From the NCBI GenBank assembly GCA_947625305.1, contig CANQNW010000002.1, positions 1 through 64,000 of the forward strand: a stretch of DNA of 64,000 bases. Reading direction: 5' to 3'. The DNA comes from Candidatus Gastranaerophilales bacterium (GTDB lineage: Bacteria > Cyanobacteriota > Vampirovibrionia > Gastranaerophilales > Gastranaerophilaceae). A program made the position numbers and the translations under genes. The notes below the pieces were generated by a model that did not search any database, was not told the DNA's origin, and saw nothing but the letters and a program-made list of their open reading frames with translations. This document shows, piece after piece, positions 16,566 through 25,665 of the stretch (positions within the stretch are counted from its first letter, which is position 1; every line of letters begins with the position of its first letter).

Positions 16566-18668
16566 CTACTCAAAATTATAATTTGCCGTTTCACCTATTG
16601 TATCTACGGCTTCTACCCTAATATCCGTTATAAGTTCGGAGTATGAAATTACGACAATTGTCGGAATGTGTCTTTCAAGAAGTTGATATAAAGGTAATCT
16701 TATTCTTGGAGAACACAAAATAACAGGTTGTACATTTATACTCTGATGAGCTCTTATTAATGTTGATGCGGCAGATTCAATCAATTCCTGCACCTGCATC
16801 GGATTTAATAAGAACATTGTACCAAGCTCCGTTCTTTGACAGCTGTCATCGAGTGTCTTTTCCCATTCGGGAGATAATGTAAGAGCATACATTACTTTAT
16901 CTTGATTGGAATTTGCAAGACATATTTGTCTGCCTAGTGCGGCTCTTAATCTTTCAGACAAGATATCCGGTTCTTTTGAAAATCTTGCATAATCACATAG
17001 TCTTTCAAATATATATATAATATCTTTTATTGAAACTTTTTCTCTGATTAAGTTTACAAAAATCTTTCTTAAATCGCTTGTTGAAATAATTGTAGGAACT
17101 AAATCGTTAACCAGTGTCGGGTCTTGGCTTTTTACAAGTTCCATAAGTTTTAAGACATCAGTCTTAGTCATGATTTCGTCTACATATTTTCTTACGCAGT
17201 CTTGAAGGTGGGTAATAATAACATCAACGGAATCAACAGCAACAACATCTTTTTGCTTTTTCAAAAATTCCGTATCCATCCAATAAGCTTGAGTTTGGAA
17301 AGTAGGATCAATCCCTACTATAGCATCTTTAGGCACTTCCATGCCTGTTGCATCCCATTGATCGGCAATAACCATACTCTTTTTAGGATAAACCGTACCT
17401 ATTGCAACAGTATTACCACGAACGGATATCATATATTCATTAGCTCCGATTGCAGATGAATCCATTATTCTGATATTAGGAATAATATAACCGAGTTCAT
17501 CTGTTACCCTTTGCCTTAAAGCCGCAATTTTAGGAAGTAATAAACCGTCTTGTTCGGGGTCTGCAATTTCCAATAATCCCGTACCGACTTGAAGATTTAA
17601 TACATCAACACCAAGTCTTTCATACATTCTGTTCGGGTTTGTTAAATCACTCATACTTTTCTTAACCGCATCCAATTGCCCCAGCTGCGCCTGAACATCT
17701 TTATTTACGGAAACAATAAGAAATGCAACCAAAATAAATGCGGCATAAATAGTGAAAGTATACCAGGGAAGCCCCGTGACAAAACTTGTAACAGCAATTA
17801 ACAGTAAAAATACTACCGTAAAAATCAAGCTGGAAGGCTTGCTTAAAATCTGTCCGGCCAAATCACCGCCTAACGAACCCCCGGCGGCAGTAGATCTGGT
17901 CATTACGATACCGGCTGAAACAGCCATTAATAAAGACGGCAATTGAGCGGCAAGACCATCACCAACGGTTAAAACCGTATATTTTTGTACTGCTTCACCT
18001 GCTTGCATCCCCTGCATTAATATACCGATACATAATCCGCCGACAATATTAATTATAACGATGATGATACCCGCCATTGTATCACCTTTTACAAACTTCA
18101 TGGCACCATCCATTGAACCGTACAGATTGGATTCCCTTTGTAAATCTTCTCTTCTTTTTACGGCCTCTTCAGGTGATATAAGCCCCGCATTAAAATCGGC
18201 ATCAATTGTCATCTGCTTACCCGGCATAGCATCTAATGCAAATCTTGCCGCAACTTCGGCAATACGTTCAGAACCTTTTGTAATTACCATAAACTGAACT
18301 ACCGTTATGATAATAAATATTACAAATCCAACAATCAGATTTCCGCCTGTTACAAAGTTTCCGAATGCATCAATAACTTCACCCGCCTCTCCTTTTGCAA
18401 GAATTAACCTTGTTGAGGCAATTGATAATACAAGTCTGAACATTGTTCCTATTAAGATAATAGATGGAAATGCCGCAAGTTCTAACGGTCTTTGGATATA
18501 TAAGGAAATCATTAAAAGTAAAATACCCAGAGTTATATTAAAGCTTATTGCAAAGTTTACAACAACGGGAGGAAGTTCACATATTAAAAGCACAACCAGC
18601 AATATTACAAATATTGCCAAACCGATTTCACTAAATATAGATGGTTTTAACCCTTGAGGCTGCGCCAT
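16566..18668 (-). CDS. flhA: flagellar export gate protein
   Basis: 700 residues, full length for FlhA, the proton-driven export gate. About eight N-terminal membrane helices (1-310) include the family block AAFPSIILIGTMFRL. The cytosolic linker motif (ADAMPGKQMTIDADFNAGLIS) is intact. The C-terminal domain (about 345-700) binds chaperones and ATPase. FlhA normally lies with flhB/flhF; here it is inserted between fliH and fliI, and no flhB or fliPQR is in the window. Confidence 0.96.
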   Translation of the reverse strand: MAQPQGLKPSIFSEIGLAIFVILLVVLLICELPPVVVNFAISFNITLGILLLMISLYIQRPLELAAFPSIILIGTMFRLVLSIASTRLILAKGEAGEVIDAFGNFVTGGNLIVGFVIFIIITVVQFMVITKGSERIAEVAARFALDAMPGKQMTIDADFNAGLISPEEAVKRREDLQRESNLYGSMDGAMKFVKGDTMAGIIIVIINIVGGLCIGILMQGMQAGEAVQKYTVLTVGDGLAAQLPSLLMAVSAGIVMTRSTAAGGSLGGDLAGQILSKPSSLIFTVVFLLLIAVTSFVTGLPWYTFTIYAAFILVAFLIVSVNKDVQAQLGQLDAVKKSMSDLTNPNRMYERLGVDVLNLQVGTGLLEIADPEQDGLLLPKIAALRQRVTDELGYIIPNIRIMDSSAIGANEYMISVRGNTVAIGTVYPKKSMVIADQWDATGMEVPKDAIVGIDPTFQTQAYWMDTEFLKKQKDVVAVDSVDVIITHLQDCVRKYVDEIMTKTDVLKLMELVKSQDPTLVNDLVPTIISTSDLRKIFVNLIREKVSIKDIIYIFERLCDYARFSKEPDILSERLRAALGRQICLANSNQDKVMYALTLSPEWEKTLDDSCQRTELGTMFLLNPMQVQELIESAASTLIRAHQSINVQPVILCSPRIRLPLYQLLERHIPTIVVISYSELITDIRVEAVDTIGETANYNFE

Positions 18669-18673
18669 TTAGT

Positions 18674-19450
18674 TTAACCTTCCTCCTTCCCTTTTAATGC
18701 CTGCTTAACTATTTCCAATTGTGTTTCTATAGCTGCATCTATAATTCCGTTTGAGGTTTCAATAATTACTCCGCCTTCTTTTATCGTATTATCGGGGATT
18801 ACCATAACAGAAGCCTCATAATAATTTGAAGAAATCATCTCGGGTATTTTATCTTTAACTATTTCAACATCTTTGGGCATAACTTTTAATGTAATTTTAT
18901 TTTCTGTTTTATTAACCTCCTCAAGTGCTCCTTTTATTATTTCTATTGTTGCACTTGAATCTGTTTGTATTTCTTTATTAATTATTTTTTGAGCTATTTC
19001 AACTGCTATATCTAAAATGCATTCAGAAACTTTATTATATACTTGCTCTTTATAAGTAAAGAATTCAGAAAGATTATTATTTAAGTTATTAATATCTTCA
19101 GATGCTTTTTCAATACCGTCTTTATACCCTTCTTGTCTTGCAGATTCTCTGATAGCATTAGCTTCTTCCTGCGCTCTGGATATTAATTTTCTATCCTGAC
19201 TTCTTCTATATCCCCGCCTTCTGGTACCTTCTCGTCTTTCTTCTCTTTGTTCAAATTTTATATTTTCAAGTGTTAAATCAAAATCACTGTTATCATTCTG
19301 TGTTGGGGTTTCGTCCGCTGCTGAAGTTTCTTCTCCGTTTTGATCAACGGAAATTTCTTCTTCAACAGTTTCAATTTCAGAACTTTCCTCGGGTTCATTA
19401 ACTAATTCATTTAATTTTTTTATATCAGTATATTTTTTCTTAATTATCAT
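18674..19450 (-). CDS. fliH: flagellar assembly protein FliH
   Basis: 258 residues. The N-terminal third is acidic and disordered (EEPESS-like), followed by an Arg-rich patch (EQREERREGTRRRGYRRS), a helical stalk (ARQEGYKDGIEKASEDI) and a C-terminal domain with CILDIAVEIAQKIINKEI and GGVIIETSNGIIDAAIETQL, typical of FliH/YscL/ATP-synthase E/b relatives. It regulates FliI. Its start overlaps the end of the fliG-like gene by 11 bases. The long Arg-rich stretch at about 70-85 is unusual for FliH. Confidence 0.88.
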   Translation of the reverse strand: MIIKKKYTDIKKLNELVNEPEESSEIETVEEEISVDQNGEETSAADETPTQNDNSDFDLTLENIKFEQREERREGTRRRGYRRSQDRKLISRAQEEANAIRESARQEGYKDGIEKASEDINNLNNNLSEFFTYKEQVYNKVSECILDIAVEIAQKIINKEIQTDSSATIEIIKGALEEVNKTENKITLKVMPKDVEIVKDKIPEMISSNYYEASVMVIPDNTIKEGGVIIETSNGIIDAAIETQLEIVKQALKGKEEG

Positions 19451-20432
19451 TTATTTTTTCTTCTATAGATTTAACAAGTGATTGCAGTACATATGGAGAA
19501 AACGTTTCTGCGGCAGGGAATTTATTATCCAAAATAAAATCCCTTACCGTTTCTCTCTCATTACAAGCTGCTTTACTTAAAATTTCGGGCGAAACCGTTT
19601 TAATAAATTTATAATGTCTTTGAAGCAACTTTTCTACATTAACTGTATCAGACTGAGGAATTATTTTTTTTATTTCCTCTAAGGATTTTATTATCACATC
19701 ATGATCAATTTTATCTTCAAGATTACTCATTTTCATATAATTTTCAACATGAACGACATCGTTTTTATCCAAAACAGAAAGTATTTGACTAACTTTTTCC
19801 TCCGGAAGCCTTTTCAACAAAATTGCAAGAGATGCAAGTTTTAAGACCTTTTTATCTTGATTTTTAGGTGCAGCGGCATTTTGTTGAAGATTATTCAAAT
19901 TTTCTTCATCTCGGGTTTTTTGAACCATATCATTAAGGTTAGAAGTATTAACCGCTTTTTCATATTCTTTTTGAGAAAATAAACCTTGCTTTACGAGTTT
20001 TTGTATTTCGTCGTTATATATTTTTTTTACTTTTTCTTCAATCAAACTTATAAGAGCCTCTTGAGGCATATTCTTAATAATTGCAAGTTTTGCGGTATTA
20101 AAAATATTTCCTGCTATTGCTTGCAAAATTGGATCTCTGTTTTTTATCGGGACATTACTCCTAATCAAATCAATTGATTTATGGAAAGTCCATTCACCTA
20201 TAAATTGCGTTACCAAACTTGCCTGCTCGGCATTAAATTTTAACTGAGGATCATTAAATAATGCCTCTCCCGACATAAAACAAAATTTTCTTACCGTATC
20301 AACTATAGTTTTTCTGTCTTCATCAGTTAAACTGTCAGGTGCGGCATTAGAATCCTTTTGTTTTAATATTTCCATTGCCTGATTTGCTAAATCAACTGCA
20401 AATGCTTTATAATCAAACCCTTCTATAGGCAT
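19440..20432 (-). CDS. fliG: divergent FliG-like protein
   Basis: 330 residues, encoded between fliF and fliH, exactly where fliG is expected. It is all-helical. The C-terminal part (about 205-325) has LAILLKRLPEEKVSQILSVLD and PYVLQSLVKSIEEKI, which resemble FliG-repeat helices. The EHPQ hydrophobic patch of middle-domain FliG and the typical charged torque-helix pattern are not evident. The C-terminal motif of FliF that binds FliG is present next door, which supports a FliG role. The name is inferred from position and helical layout; whether it can generate torque is doubtful. Confidence 0.6.
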   Translation of the reverse strand: MPIEGFDYKAFAVDLANQAMEILKQKDSNAAPDSLTDEDRKTIVDTVRKFCFMSGEALFNDPQLKFNAEQASLVTQFIGEWTFHKSIDLIRSNVPIKNRDPILQAIAGNIFNTAKLAIIKNMPQEALISLIEEKVKKIYNDEIQKLVKQGLFSQKEYEKAVNTSNLNDMVQKTRDEENLNNLQQNAAAPKNQDKKVLKLASLAILLKRLPEEKVSQILSVLDKNDVVHVENYMKMSNLEDKIDHDVIIKSLEEIKKIIPQSDTVNVEKLLQRHYKFIKTVSPEILSKAACNERETVRDFILDNKFPAAETFSPYVLQSLVKSIEEKINDN

Positions 20433-20449
20433 ATTAACCTCTTATCCCG

Positions 20450-22108
20450 TTATGATTTTTCTATCCAGCTTTTTAATTCCGTTACTGTTTTATCAGCATC
20501 GGAATTTACAATATCAGATGATACATCATCAATTACATCAGCTAAAGAAACATCCGTTTCCGCTTTTTTTTCTATTTGGAACTGCTTTTGCTGTTCCAAT
20601 AATTCTTGAGTTAGAATAGATTGTTTTTCAATTAATTCTGCAGCTTTCAAATTAACATCAACAAGTTGTTTTTCCTGCTGTTCCGTTTTGATTTTTAAAT
20701 TATTAAGTTCTTCTAATTGTTCATTAGCGGAATCTTTTAATTTTTTATGAACAAATATAAAACCTACAATTAATCCTGATATCAATAGAACAAGAGCCAG
20801 CCACCAAGGATTCCCCGATGCCTCAGGCTTAGGAAGATTTACGGGTCTGTCTGATGCAAGATACGGATCAATTGTTTCCGCATATGCAATAGAAACATCA
20901 GATGGTGATACCTTAGGCGATGCTGCAGATGCAACCTGAGCCTTTAATTCATCTTCCGTCATATTAGGAGGCATTGCATCAGCATTCATTGTAACCGCTA
21001 TTGATATTTTTTCGATTATTCCCGTTTTATAGTATTTTGATGTATGAGTTTTACCTACTCCGTATGTTGTTTCGGTGGCTTTTCTTTCATAACTCTTATT
21101 TTGAGTTGAAGATGATGCTGAGTTTTGAAGTCCGTTAGGTAAATATACACTGACAGCATCAGAACCTCTGCTTGTATCCTCCGAATTATCGCCTAAGCCT
21201 TCTTTAAAGACCTGCTCAGTTATAGCGGTTTTATCGGCAGGATCATACTTTATACTTGTTTCTTCTATCGGCACCTGATTTAAGAAGGTACTTACGGTTA
21301 CGACATAATTCCCTTTACCGAGCAGCATGTCAAGCTGAGTTGCAACTTTATTTTGCATATATGCATCATTTTCCTGCAGTTTAGATATCTGATCATCCAA
21401 AGATTTTACAAGACTGCTGTACACATTTCCGTTAGAATCGGTTATTGATATATTTTCTGCCGTTAAATCCGCAACACTTCCTATTAACAAGCTTTTTATT
21501 GCTTTTATAACAGAGGCATCCAGCCTTACACCGCTTGCTACAGTAAGCATTACAGTTGCATTAATGGGTTTTTTATCAACTCTGAACATAGAATTTTCGG
21601 GTATTGTTATTAAAACCGAAGCATTATCTATATTAGGCATTTGCCTTATAAGTCTTGAAAGTTCTCCGTTTACCGCACGGGCTAGTTTTATCCTTTTATC
21701 TTCTCTTGTAGAAGTAAAATCACTTTTATCAAATATTTCCAAACCTACATTTTGATCAATTAATCCGCTTTTAACAACCGCTAACAGAGCAGCATCTCTA
21801 TCCGTATTAGTATATTTACCTGCTTCTAAAAAGACAGTAACTTTTGAACCGTCTATACTCCTTTTTGCATGAATTCCGTTTCTTGCAAGCAGAGTTTGAA
21901 TTTCAATAGCTTTACCTTGATTATCGGTTGTTACTATATCAAATTGTTCCTTTTGCATTTTTTCAACTGCTTGTTTTGCTTGATTGCCTTTACCGCTTGA
22001 AACAGATATTGTAATACCGAGAATAATTATAAAAAGCAATAGAACTGCTCCGCCTATTACGGAGTATAAAATGGTTTTATTCTTAAATAATTCCTTTAAT
22101 TTATCCAT
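20450..22108 (-). CDS. fliF: flagellar MS-ring protein
   Basis: 552 residues. An N-terminal membrane helix (about 13-35) and a second near residue 435-455 flank the periplasmic ring-building domains (GLIDQNVGLEIFDKSDF, LARAVNGELSRLIRQ, ASVLITIPENSMF, VASGVRLDASVIKAIKSL). After helix 2 there is a glutamine-rich coiled coil (about 465-510), followed by DKTVTELKSWIEKS, the typical C-terminal FliG-binding tail. FliF forms the base around the export gate. It lies upstream of the divergent fliG gene with 17 bases between them. Confidence 0.95.
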   Translation of the reverse strand: MDKLKELFKNKTILYSVIGGAVLLLFIIILGITISVSSGKGNQAKQAVEKMQKEQFDIVTTDNQGKAIEIQTLLARNGIHAKRSIDGSKVTVFLEAGKYTNTDRDAALLAVVKSGLIDQNVGLEIFDKSDFTSTREDKRIKLARAVNGELSRLIRQMPNIDNASVLITIPENSMFRVDKKPINATVMLTVASGVRLDASVIKAIKSLLIGSVADLTAENISITDSNGNVYSSLVKSLDDQISKLQENDAYMQNKVATQLDMLLGKGNYVVTVSTFLNQVPIEETSIKYDPADKTAITEQVFKEGLGDNSEDTSRGSDAVSVYLPNGLQNSASSSTQNKSYERKATETTYGVGKTHTSKYYKTGIIEKISIAVTMNADAMPPNMTEDELKAQVASAASPKVSPSDVSIAYAETIDPYLASDRPVNLPKPEASGNPWWLALVLLISGLIVGFIFVHKKLKDSANEQLEELNNLKIKTEQQEKQLVDVNLKAAELIEKQSILTQELLEQQKQFQIEKKAETDVSLADVIDDVSSDIVNSDADKTVTELKSWIEKS

Positions 22109-22181
22109 AAATCCCTAATCTTATACTAACTATCAATTGATATTATACTATTTTTTTTTATAACAGGTAACTTCTTAACAC

Positions 22182-22523
22182 TTATATAGAAATGTTCATT
22201 ACTGCAGAATAAGCATTTACTACTTTAGAAGTAATTTGAGTTGCAAGTGTTATACCAATATCAGCTTTTGCAATTGCCGTAGTTACATCATGGATATCAA
22301 CTTCACTATCGCCCATCATCTGTCTTGTTAAAAGTTGATCCGGCTTATCAATTTCATTATTTATTTTTCCGACAAGTCCTGATAACACGGTTTTAAAATC
22401 ACTTCCCTCTGTTTCATTAAGTGAACTTACTCCAAAACCCTTCATTGAAAAATCATCTATCGGCATAGATGAATTTATATTTGAAAATATATTTATATTC
22501 GGAACTATTTTGTTTTCTATCAT
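22182..22523 (-). CDS. fliE: flagellar hook-basal body complex protein FliE
   Basis: 113 residues, a rod-base protein linking MS ring and rod and an early export substrate. The family C-terminal pattern is present: DVHTTAIA-type segment (IHDVTTAIAKADIGITLATQITSKVVNAYSAVMNISI, read in parts). FKTVLSGLVGKIN is the helical N-domain. It lies 12 bases after the transglycosylase gene and 73 bases before fliF. Confidence 0.88.
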   Translation of the reverse strand: MIENKIVPNINIFSNINSSMPIDDFSMKGFGVSSLNETEGSDFKTVLSGLVGKINNEIDKPDQLLTRQMMGDSEVDIHDVTTAIAKADIGITLATQITSKVVNAYSAVMNISI

Positions 22524-22535
22524 ATTTATCCCTTT

Positions 22536-23246
22536 CTATAGGTAATTTGCCAATATATTTTTTACATAATTTTGAGTTTCTCTAAAAGGCGGAACACCGT
22601 CATATTTATCGACATTGCCGGGGCCTGCATTATAGGCAGCAAGCGCTAAGACTAAATTCCCGTTATATCTATTCATCATGCTTTTAAGATATCTTACACC
22701 GCCGTCAACATTCTGTACGGGGTTATAAGGGTCTGTAACTCCTAATGATTTTGCAGTAGAGGGCATTAACTGCATTAACCCGAGTGCCCCTGCAGGTGAC
22801 TTTGCATTGGGATTAAACCCTGATTCCTGCTTTATTACTGCATTTACAAGTTTTTCATCAATCCCGTGTTTTTGTGCAATTTTAGATATCATATCTTTAA
22901 TCTGCGATTTATCAGCTTTTACGGGAAAAGGAGAAAGAGAAATTTCCTCCGCATCATCATCAATATACGGATTTAAATTAAGTTCACTTAAATTTACCGC
23001 ACTAACATTTTTTTGAGTTAATTCTCCGAATTTTATTTTATTTTCGGCATTATTTACATTAAATCTTGTATGAACGTTAAGTGAAGATTTCATAACATCT
23101 TCAAATGTATTAAGTTCAAGTCCCTGATTAATTTCTTCAGGCTGAGAAGTTCTTGATTGAACATAGTTATTTATTTGCCTTGCTCTTTGAATTGCTTGAG
23201 CCTGACCCGATGAATTTAATAAGTTTTGTATCATACCCGTAAACAT
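22536..23246 (-). CDS. lytic transglycosylase (SLT domain) in flagellar operon
   Basis: 236 residues. The N-terminal about 120 residues are polar, and the C-terminal SLT domain (about 115-236) has KQESGFNPNAKSPAGALGLM with the catalytic Glu, LMPSTAKSLGV and ALAAYNAGPGNVDKY. It cleaves peptidoglycan between MurNAc and GlcNAc. Its place between flgC and fliE suggests it opens peptidoglycan for the rod, the task FlgJ's muramidase does elsewhere. No signal peptide is evident, so export through the flagellar gate is plausible. Confidence 0.9.
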   Translation of the reverse strand: MFTGMIQNLLNSSGQAQAIQRARQINNYVQSRTSQPEEINQGLELNTFEDVMKSSLNVHTRFNVNNAENKIKFGELTQKNVSAVNLSELNLNPYIDDDAEEISLSPFPVKADKSQIKDMISKIAQKHGIDEKLVNAVIKQESGFNPNAKSPAGALGLMQLMPSTAKSLGVTDPYNPVQNVDGGVRYLKSMMNRYNGNLVLALAAYNAGPGNVDKYDGVPPFRETQNYVKNILANYL

Positions 23247-23265
23247 TACACACTACCCTTTATTA

Positions 23266-23709
23266 TTATGTTCCTATTGAAGCCGCCCTATCTGCCATTG
23301 ATTTTGTCATTGTTATAATTGCCAAACTTGCTTCATATGCTCTTTGCGCCATAATTGCATCAGTTATTTCAACCAGAGGATCAACATTTGAGGTTCTTAT
23401 ATAACCATTCTCATCAGCATCGGGGTGACCCGGTTTATATATTTTTTCACCTAAAGTAGGATCTTCCACAACACCTGAAAGCGCCACACTTCCTGAGGCA
23501 TATGGCATTGTCCCTGCACCGAAAACAGATTCTCTCATCTGATTCATTACACTTAAAAATGAAGTCCTGTCTGTTGATACAACAAGAGGTATTTTCCTTA
23601 CATAATTAGGTGTATCAATATTAGCAATATTTTTAGAATTTAAGTCTAATCTTGCACTGTGTACTTTAAGGCCGTCACAGCCTACCTGCATTGCACTGAA
23701 TATTCCCAT
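23266..23709 (-). CDS. flgC: flagellar basal-body rod protein FlgC
   Basis: 147 residues. The N-terminal rod motif is present (LKVHSARLDLNSKNIANIDTPNY), as is the C-terminal segment GYIRTSNVDPLVEITDAIMAQRAYEA (in parts) that is typical of FlgC. It overlaps flgB by one base. FlgC is a proximal rod subunit exported by the type III gate. Confidence 0.95.
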   Translation of the reverse strand: MGIFSAMQVGCDGLKVHSARLDLNSKNIANIDTPNYVRKIPLVVSTDRTSFLSVMNQMRESVFGAGTMPYASGSVALSGVVEDPTLGEKIYKPGHPDADENGYIRTSNVDPLVEITDAIMAQRAYEASLAIITMTKSMADRAASIGT

Positions 23710-24062
23710 TAGCCGTTACCCATGTTTATTACTGTTCTCATTTCCGTTACTAAAGAAGTCATTCTTCTTGTTGCGATTGTATATAATATTGAGTTCTTCT
23801 GAATTTCAGATAATTCCTCAAAAGCATCAATCTTTTTACCTGACATTTCATCAACAGTTACGGGAGAAGGCCCCATTTTTGCTGCAAGTTTTGTTTCCAA
23901 AGGACTTGATATCCCGCCTAAATATTGAGAAAAAGATATATCTTTTCTTCTGTAGTTCGGGGTGTGCATATTAGCAAGATTTGATGAGAGCGCTTTATGT
24001 CTTTCCGCTATCAAATCCAGTGCATGTAATGTTGAAGATATTGAATTTTCAGGATTTATCAT
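23709..24062 (-). CDS. flgB: flagellar basal-body rod protein FlgB
   Basis: 117 residues with the rod-protein pattern LDLIAERHKALSSNLANMHTPNYRRKD at the N-terminus and a helical tail (ATRRMTSLVTEMRTVINMG). It is coupled to flgC by a 1-base overlap and follows the flgG-like gene by 13 bases. Confidence 0.92.
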   Translation of the reverse strand: MINPENSISSTLHALDLIAERHKALSSNLANMHTPNYRRKDISFSQYLGGISSPLETKLAAKMGPSPVTVDEMSGKKIDAFEELSEIQKNSILYTIATRRMTSLVTEMRTVINMGNG

Positions 24063-24075
24063 TTATTTACTTTCC

Positions 24076-24789
24076 TTATTGGTTTAACTGCAGTGCTTTT
24101 GAATACATATCATTTACTGTCTGCATAACTTTGAAACTTGCAAGCATAGATGCATTCAGCCTTATAACAGTGTTAACTTCATTTATCATATCTACGTTTG
24201 TAATTTCCAAATTTCTTTGCCTAAAACTATTATGATTTTTAATTAAAACAGGCTCACCCGATTCTGCGGTTAAATAATACTTATTCATATCACCTTTTTT
24301 TAACCCCTCGGGATTTTTAAAATTAACAAGAGGAATTGTACCTAAATATTCTCTTTTTGTGCCGTCCGTCGAAAATATTTCAACTCTGCCATCGGGCTTA
24401 ACTTCAAAATTTTCATAATTCACGGGGAGCTGTATGCCGTCACCTACAAGATATCCGTCATTTGTAATAAGATAACCGTCTTTATCAAGTTTTAAAGAAC
24501 CGTCACGGGTATATGATACATCGCCAGTCGGAGAAGTAACAGGAATAAAGCCTAAACCGTCTATTGCAACATCAAATTCTCTTGATGTCGTCTGTATTGC
24601 CCCTTGAGAATAATCAGTTCTTTCCGCACCATGCAAATATCCGTTTTCATCAAGCATTTGTTCAAACCTGACAGCTTTATATCCGTTTGTATTATAATTT
24701 GCTACGTTTGATGATATATAACCCAACGCATCAAACTGCTGTTCAGCATTTATTACACCTTTATTAATTATACCCTGTATTGTTGTCAT
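24076..24789 (-). CDS. flgG: flagellar distal rod protein, FlgG/FlgF type
   Basis: 237 residues. N-terminal ANYNTNGYKAVRFEQML and the central DVAIDGLGFIPV, YTRDGSLKLDKDGYLIT blocks are diagnostic of the FlgG/FlgF/FlgE fold. The C-terminal helix (VDMINEVNTVIRLNASMLASF) matches FlgG-type. It could be FlgF rather than FlgG; the pair of paralogues at 24076 and 24801 probably play the two parts. Confidence 0.85.
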   Translation of the reverse strand: MTTIQGIINKGVINAEQQFDALGYISSNVANYNTNGYKAVRFEQMLDENGYLHGAERTDYSQGAIQTTSREFDVAIDGLGFIPVTSPTGDVSYTRDGSLKLDKDGYLITNDGYLVGDGIQLPVNYENFEVKPDGRVEIFSTDGTKREYLGTIPLVNFKNPEGLKKGDMNKYYLTAESGEPVLIKNHNSFRQRNLEITNVDMINEVNTVIRLNASMLASFKVMQTVNDMYSKALQLNQ

Positions 24790-24800
24790 TAGTTACCTCT

Positions 24801-25490
24801 CTAACTTCCGAGCGCCGATATAGTTCTTTGCAAATTTGAATTTTGTATTTGATATAACTGTCTGTTAGCCTCAAATGTTTTCGGATATAACATTGCTTCC
24901 ATAAATTCTGTTTCTAAAGATACATTTGAATATTCGTTATATTTTTGTCTTACATTTGGAGCAAGAACAGCAACACCATCTTGAGTTACAACAGATAATA
25001 TACCTGCCGTTTCCAATTTTCTCGTTTTATTATTCAAAACCCTTACAACACCGTTTAAATCTATTGAGATATCATCTAATTTATCCGGAACAAAAGGAAG
25101 TACTAAAGGAGTACCCATATTTGTAAGAACATTTTCGCCGTCCATTGTAAGAATAGCCCCATTCTTATCCATCATAAATCTGCCGTCACGGGTAAGTTTT
25201 ATACCGTTTTTGGACTGCACTTGAAAATATCCTTTTTCTGCAAGTGCAACATCTAAAGGATTTTCACTTAATAAAAGCCTGCCGACCGAGTCATCTATGG
25301 TAGTTGAAATAGCATCCTCACCTATATATTCTGCAAAAGATGAAACAACAGGGATTTTTCTTTGGTATCCGACTTTATCAAACCCTGTTATATTATCATT
25401 TGCAATTCCCATGAGCATCATCTGCATTCTCATGGCTCTAATATTTTGAACTATTCCCGGTTCCGTAAAATGTACACCGCCGTTTATCAT
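24801..25490 (-). CDS. flgF: flagellar rod protein, FlgF/FlgG type
   Basis: 229 residues, paralogous to the downstream gene. N-terminal IVQNIRAMRMQMMLMGIANDNITGFDKVGYQRK is a variant of the rod motif (NNLAN replaced by NDNIT). LDVALAEKGYFQV and LTRDGRFMMDKNGAILT are the domain signatures, and the C-terminal helix ends SNLQRTISALGS. It is the first gene of the operon, with AAAGGGAAAG before ATG. FlgF is the likelier name but not certain. Confidence 0.8.
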   Translation of the reverse strand: MINGGVHFTEPGIVQNIRAMRMQMMLMGIANDNITGFDKVGYQRKIPVVSSFAEYIGEDAISTTIDDSVGRLLLSENPLDVALAEKGYFQVQSKNGIKLTRDGRFMMDKNGAILTMDGENVLTNMGTPLVLPFVPDKLDDISIDLNGVVRVLNNKTRKLETAGILSVVTQDGVAVLAPNVRQKYNEYSNVSLETEFMEAMLYPKTFEANRQLYQIQNSNLQRTISALGS

Positions 25491-25510
25491 ACAACTTTCC
25501 CTTTTTTTAC

Positions 25511-25540
25511 TCTATATAATGATATAATATTGAAAGTCAA
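25511..25540 (-). promoter_or_regulatory. promoter of the flagellar operon
   Basis: On the minus strand TTGACT (25540-25535) is followed after 18 bases by TATAGA (25516-25511); transcription would start near 25504, 14 bases before the first ATG. It is sigma70-like; no sigma28 or sigma54 box is seen. Confidence 0.55.
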
Positions 25541-25665
25541 AAGTACCCGTTTTTATGGTTGAATTATGTGATTTTATTTGACCGATTATCCTCCTTTTAT
25601 ATGATTTTTCTTTTTTGAGTGTTTTTATATGTTATGATGTTAAAGTATATAACGAGTTTAGGGCT

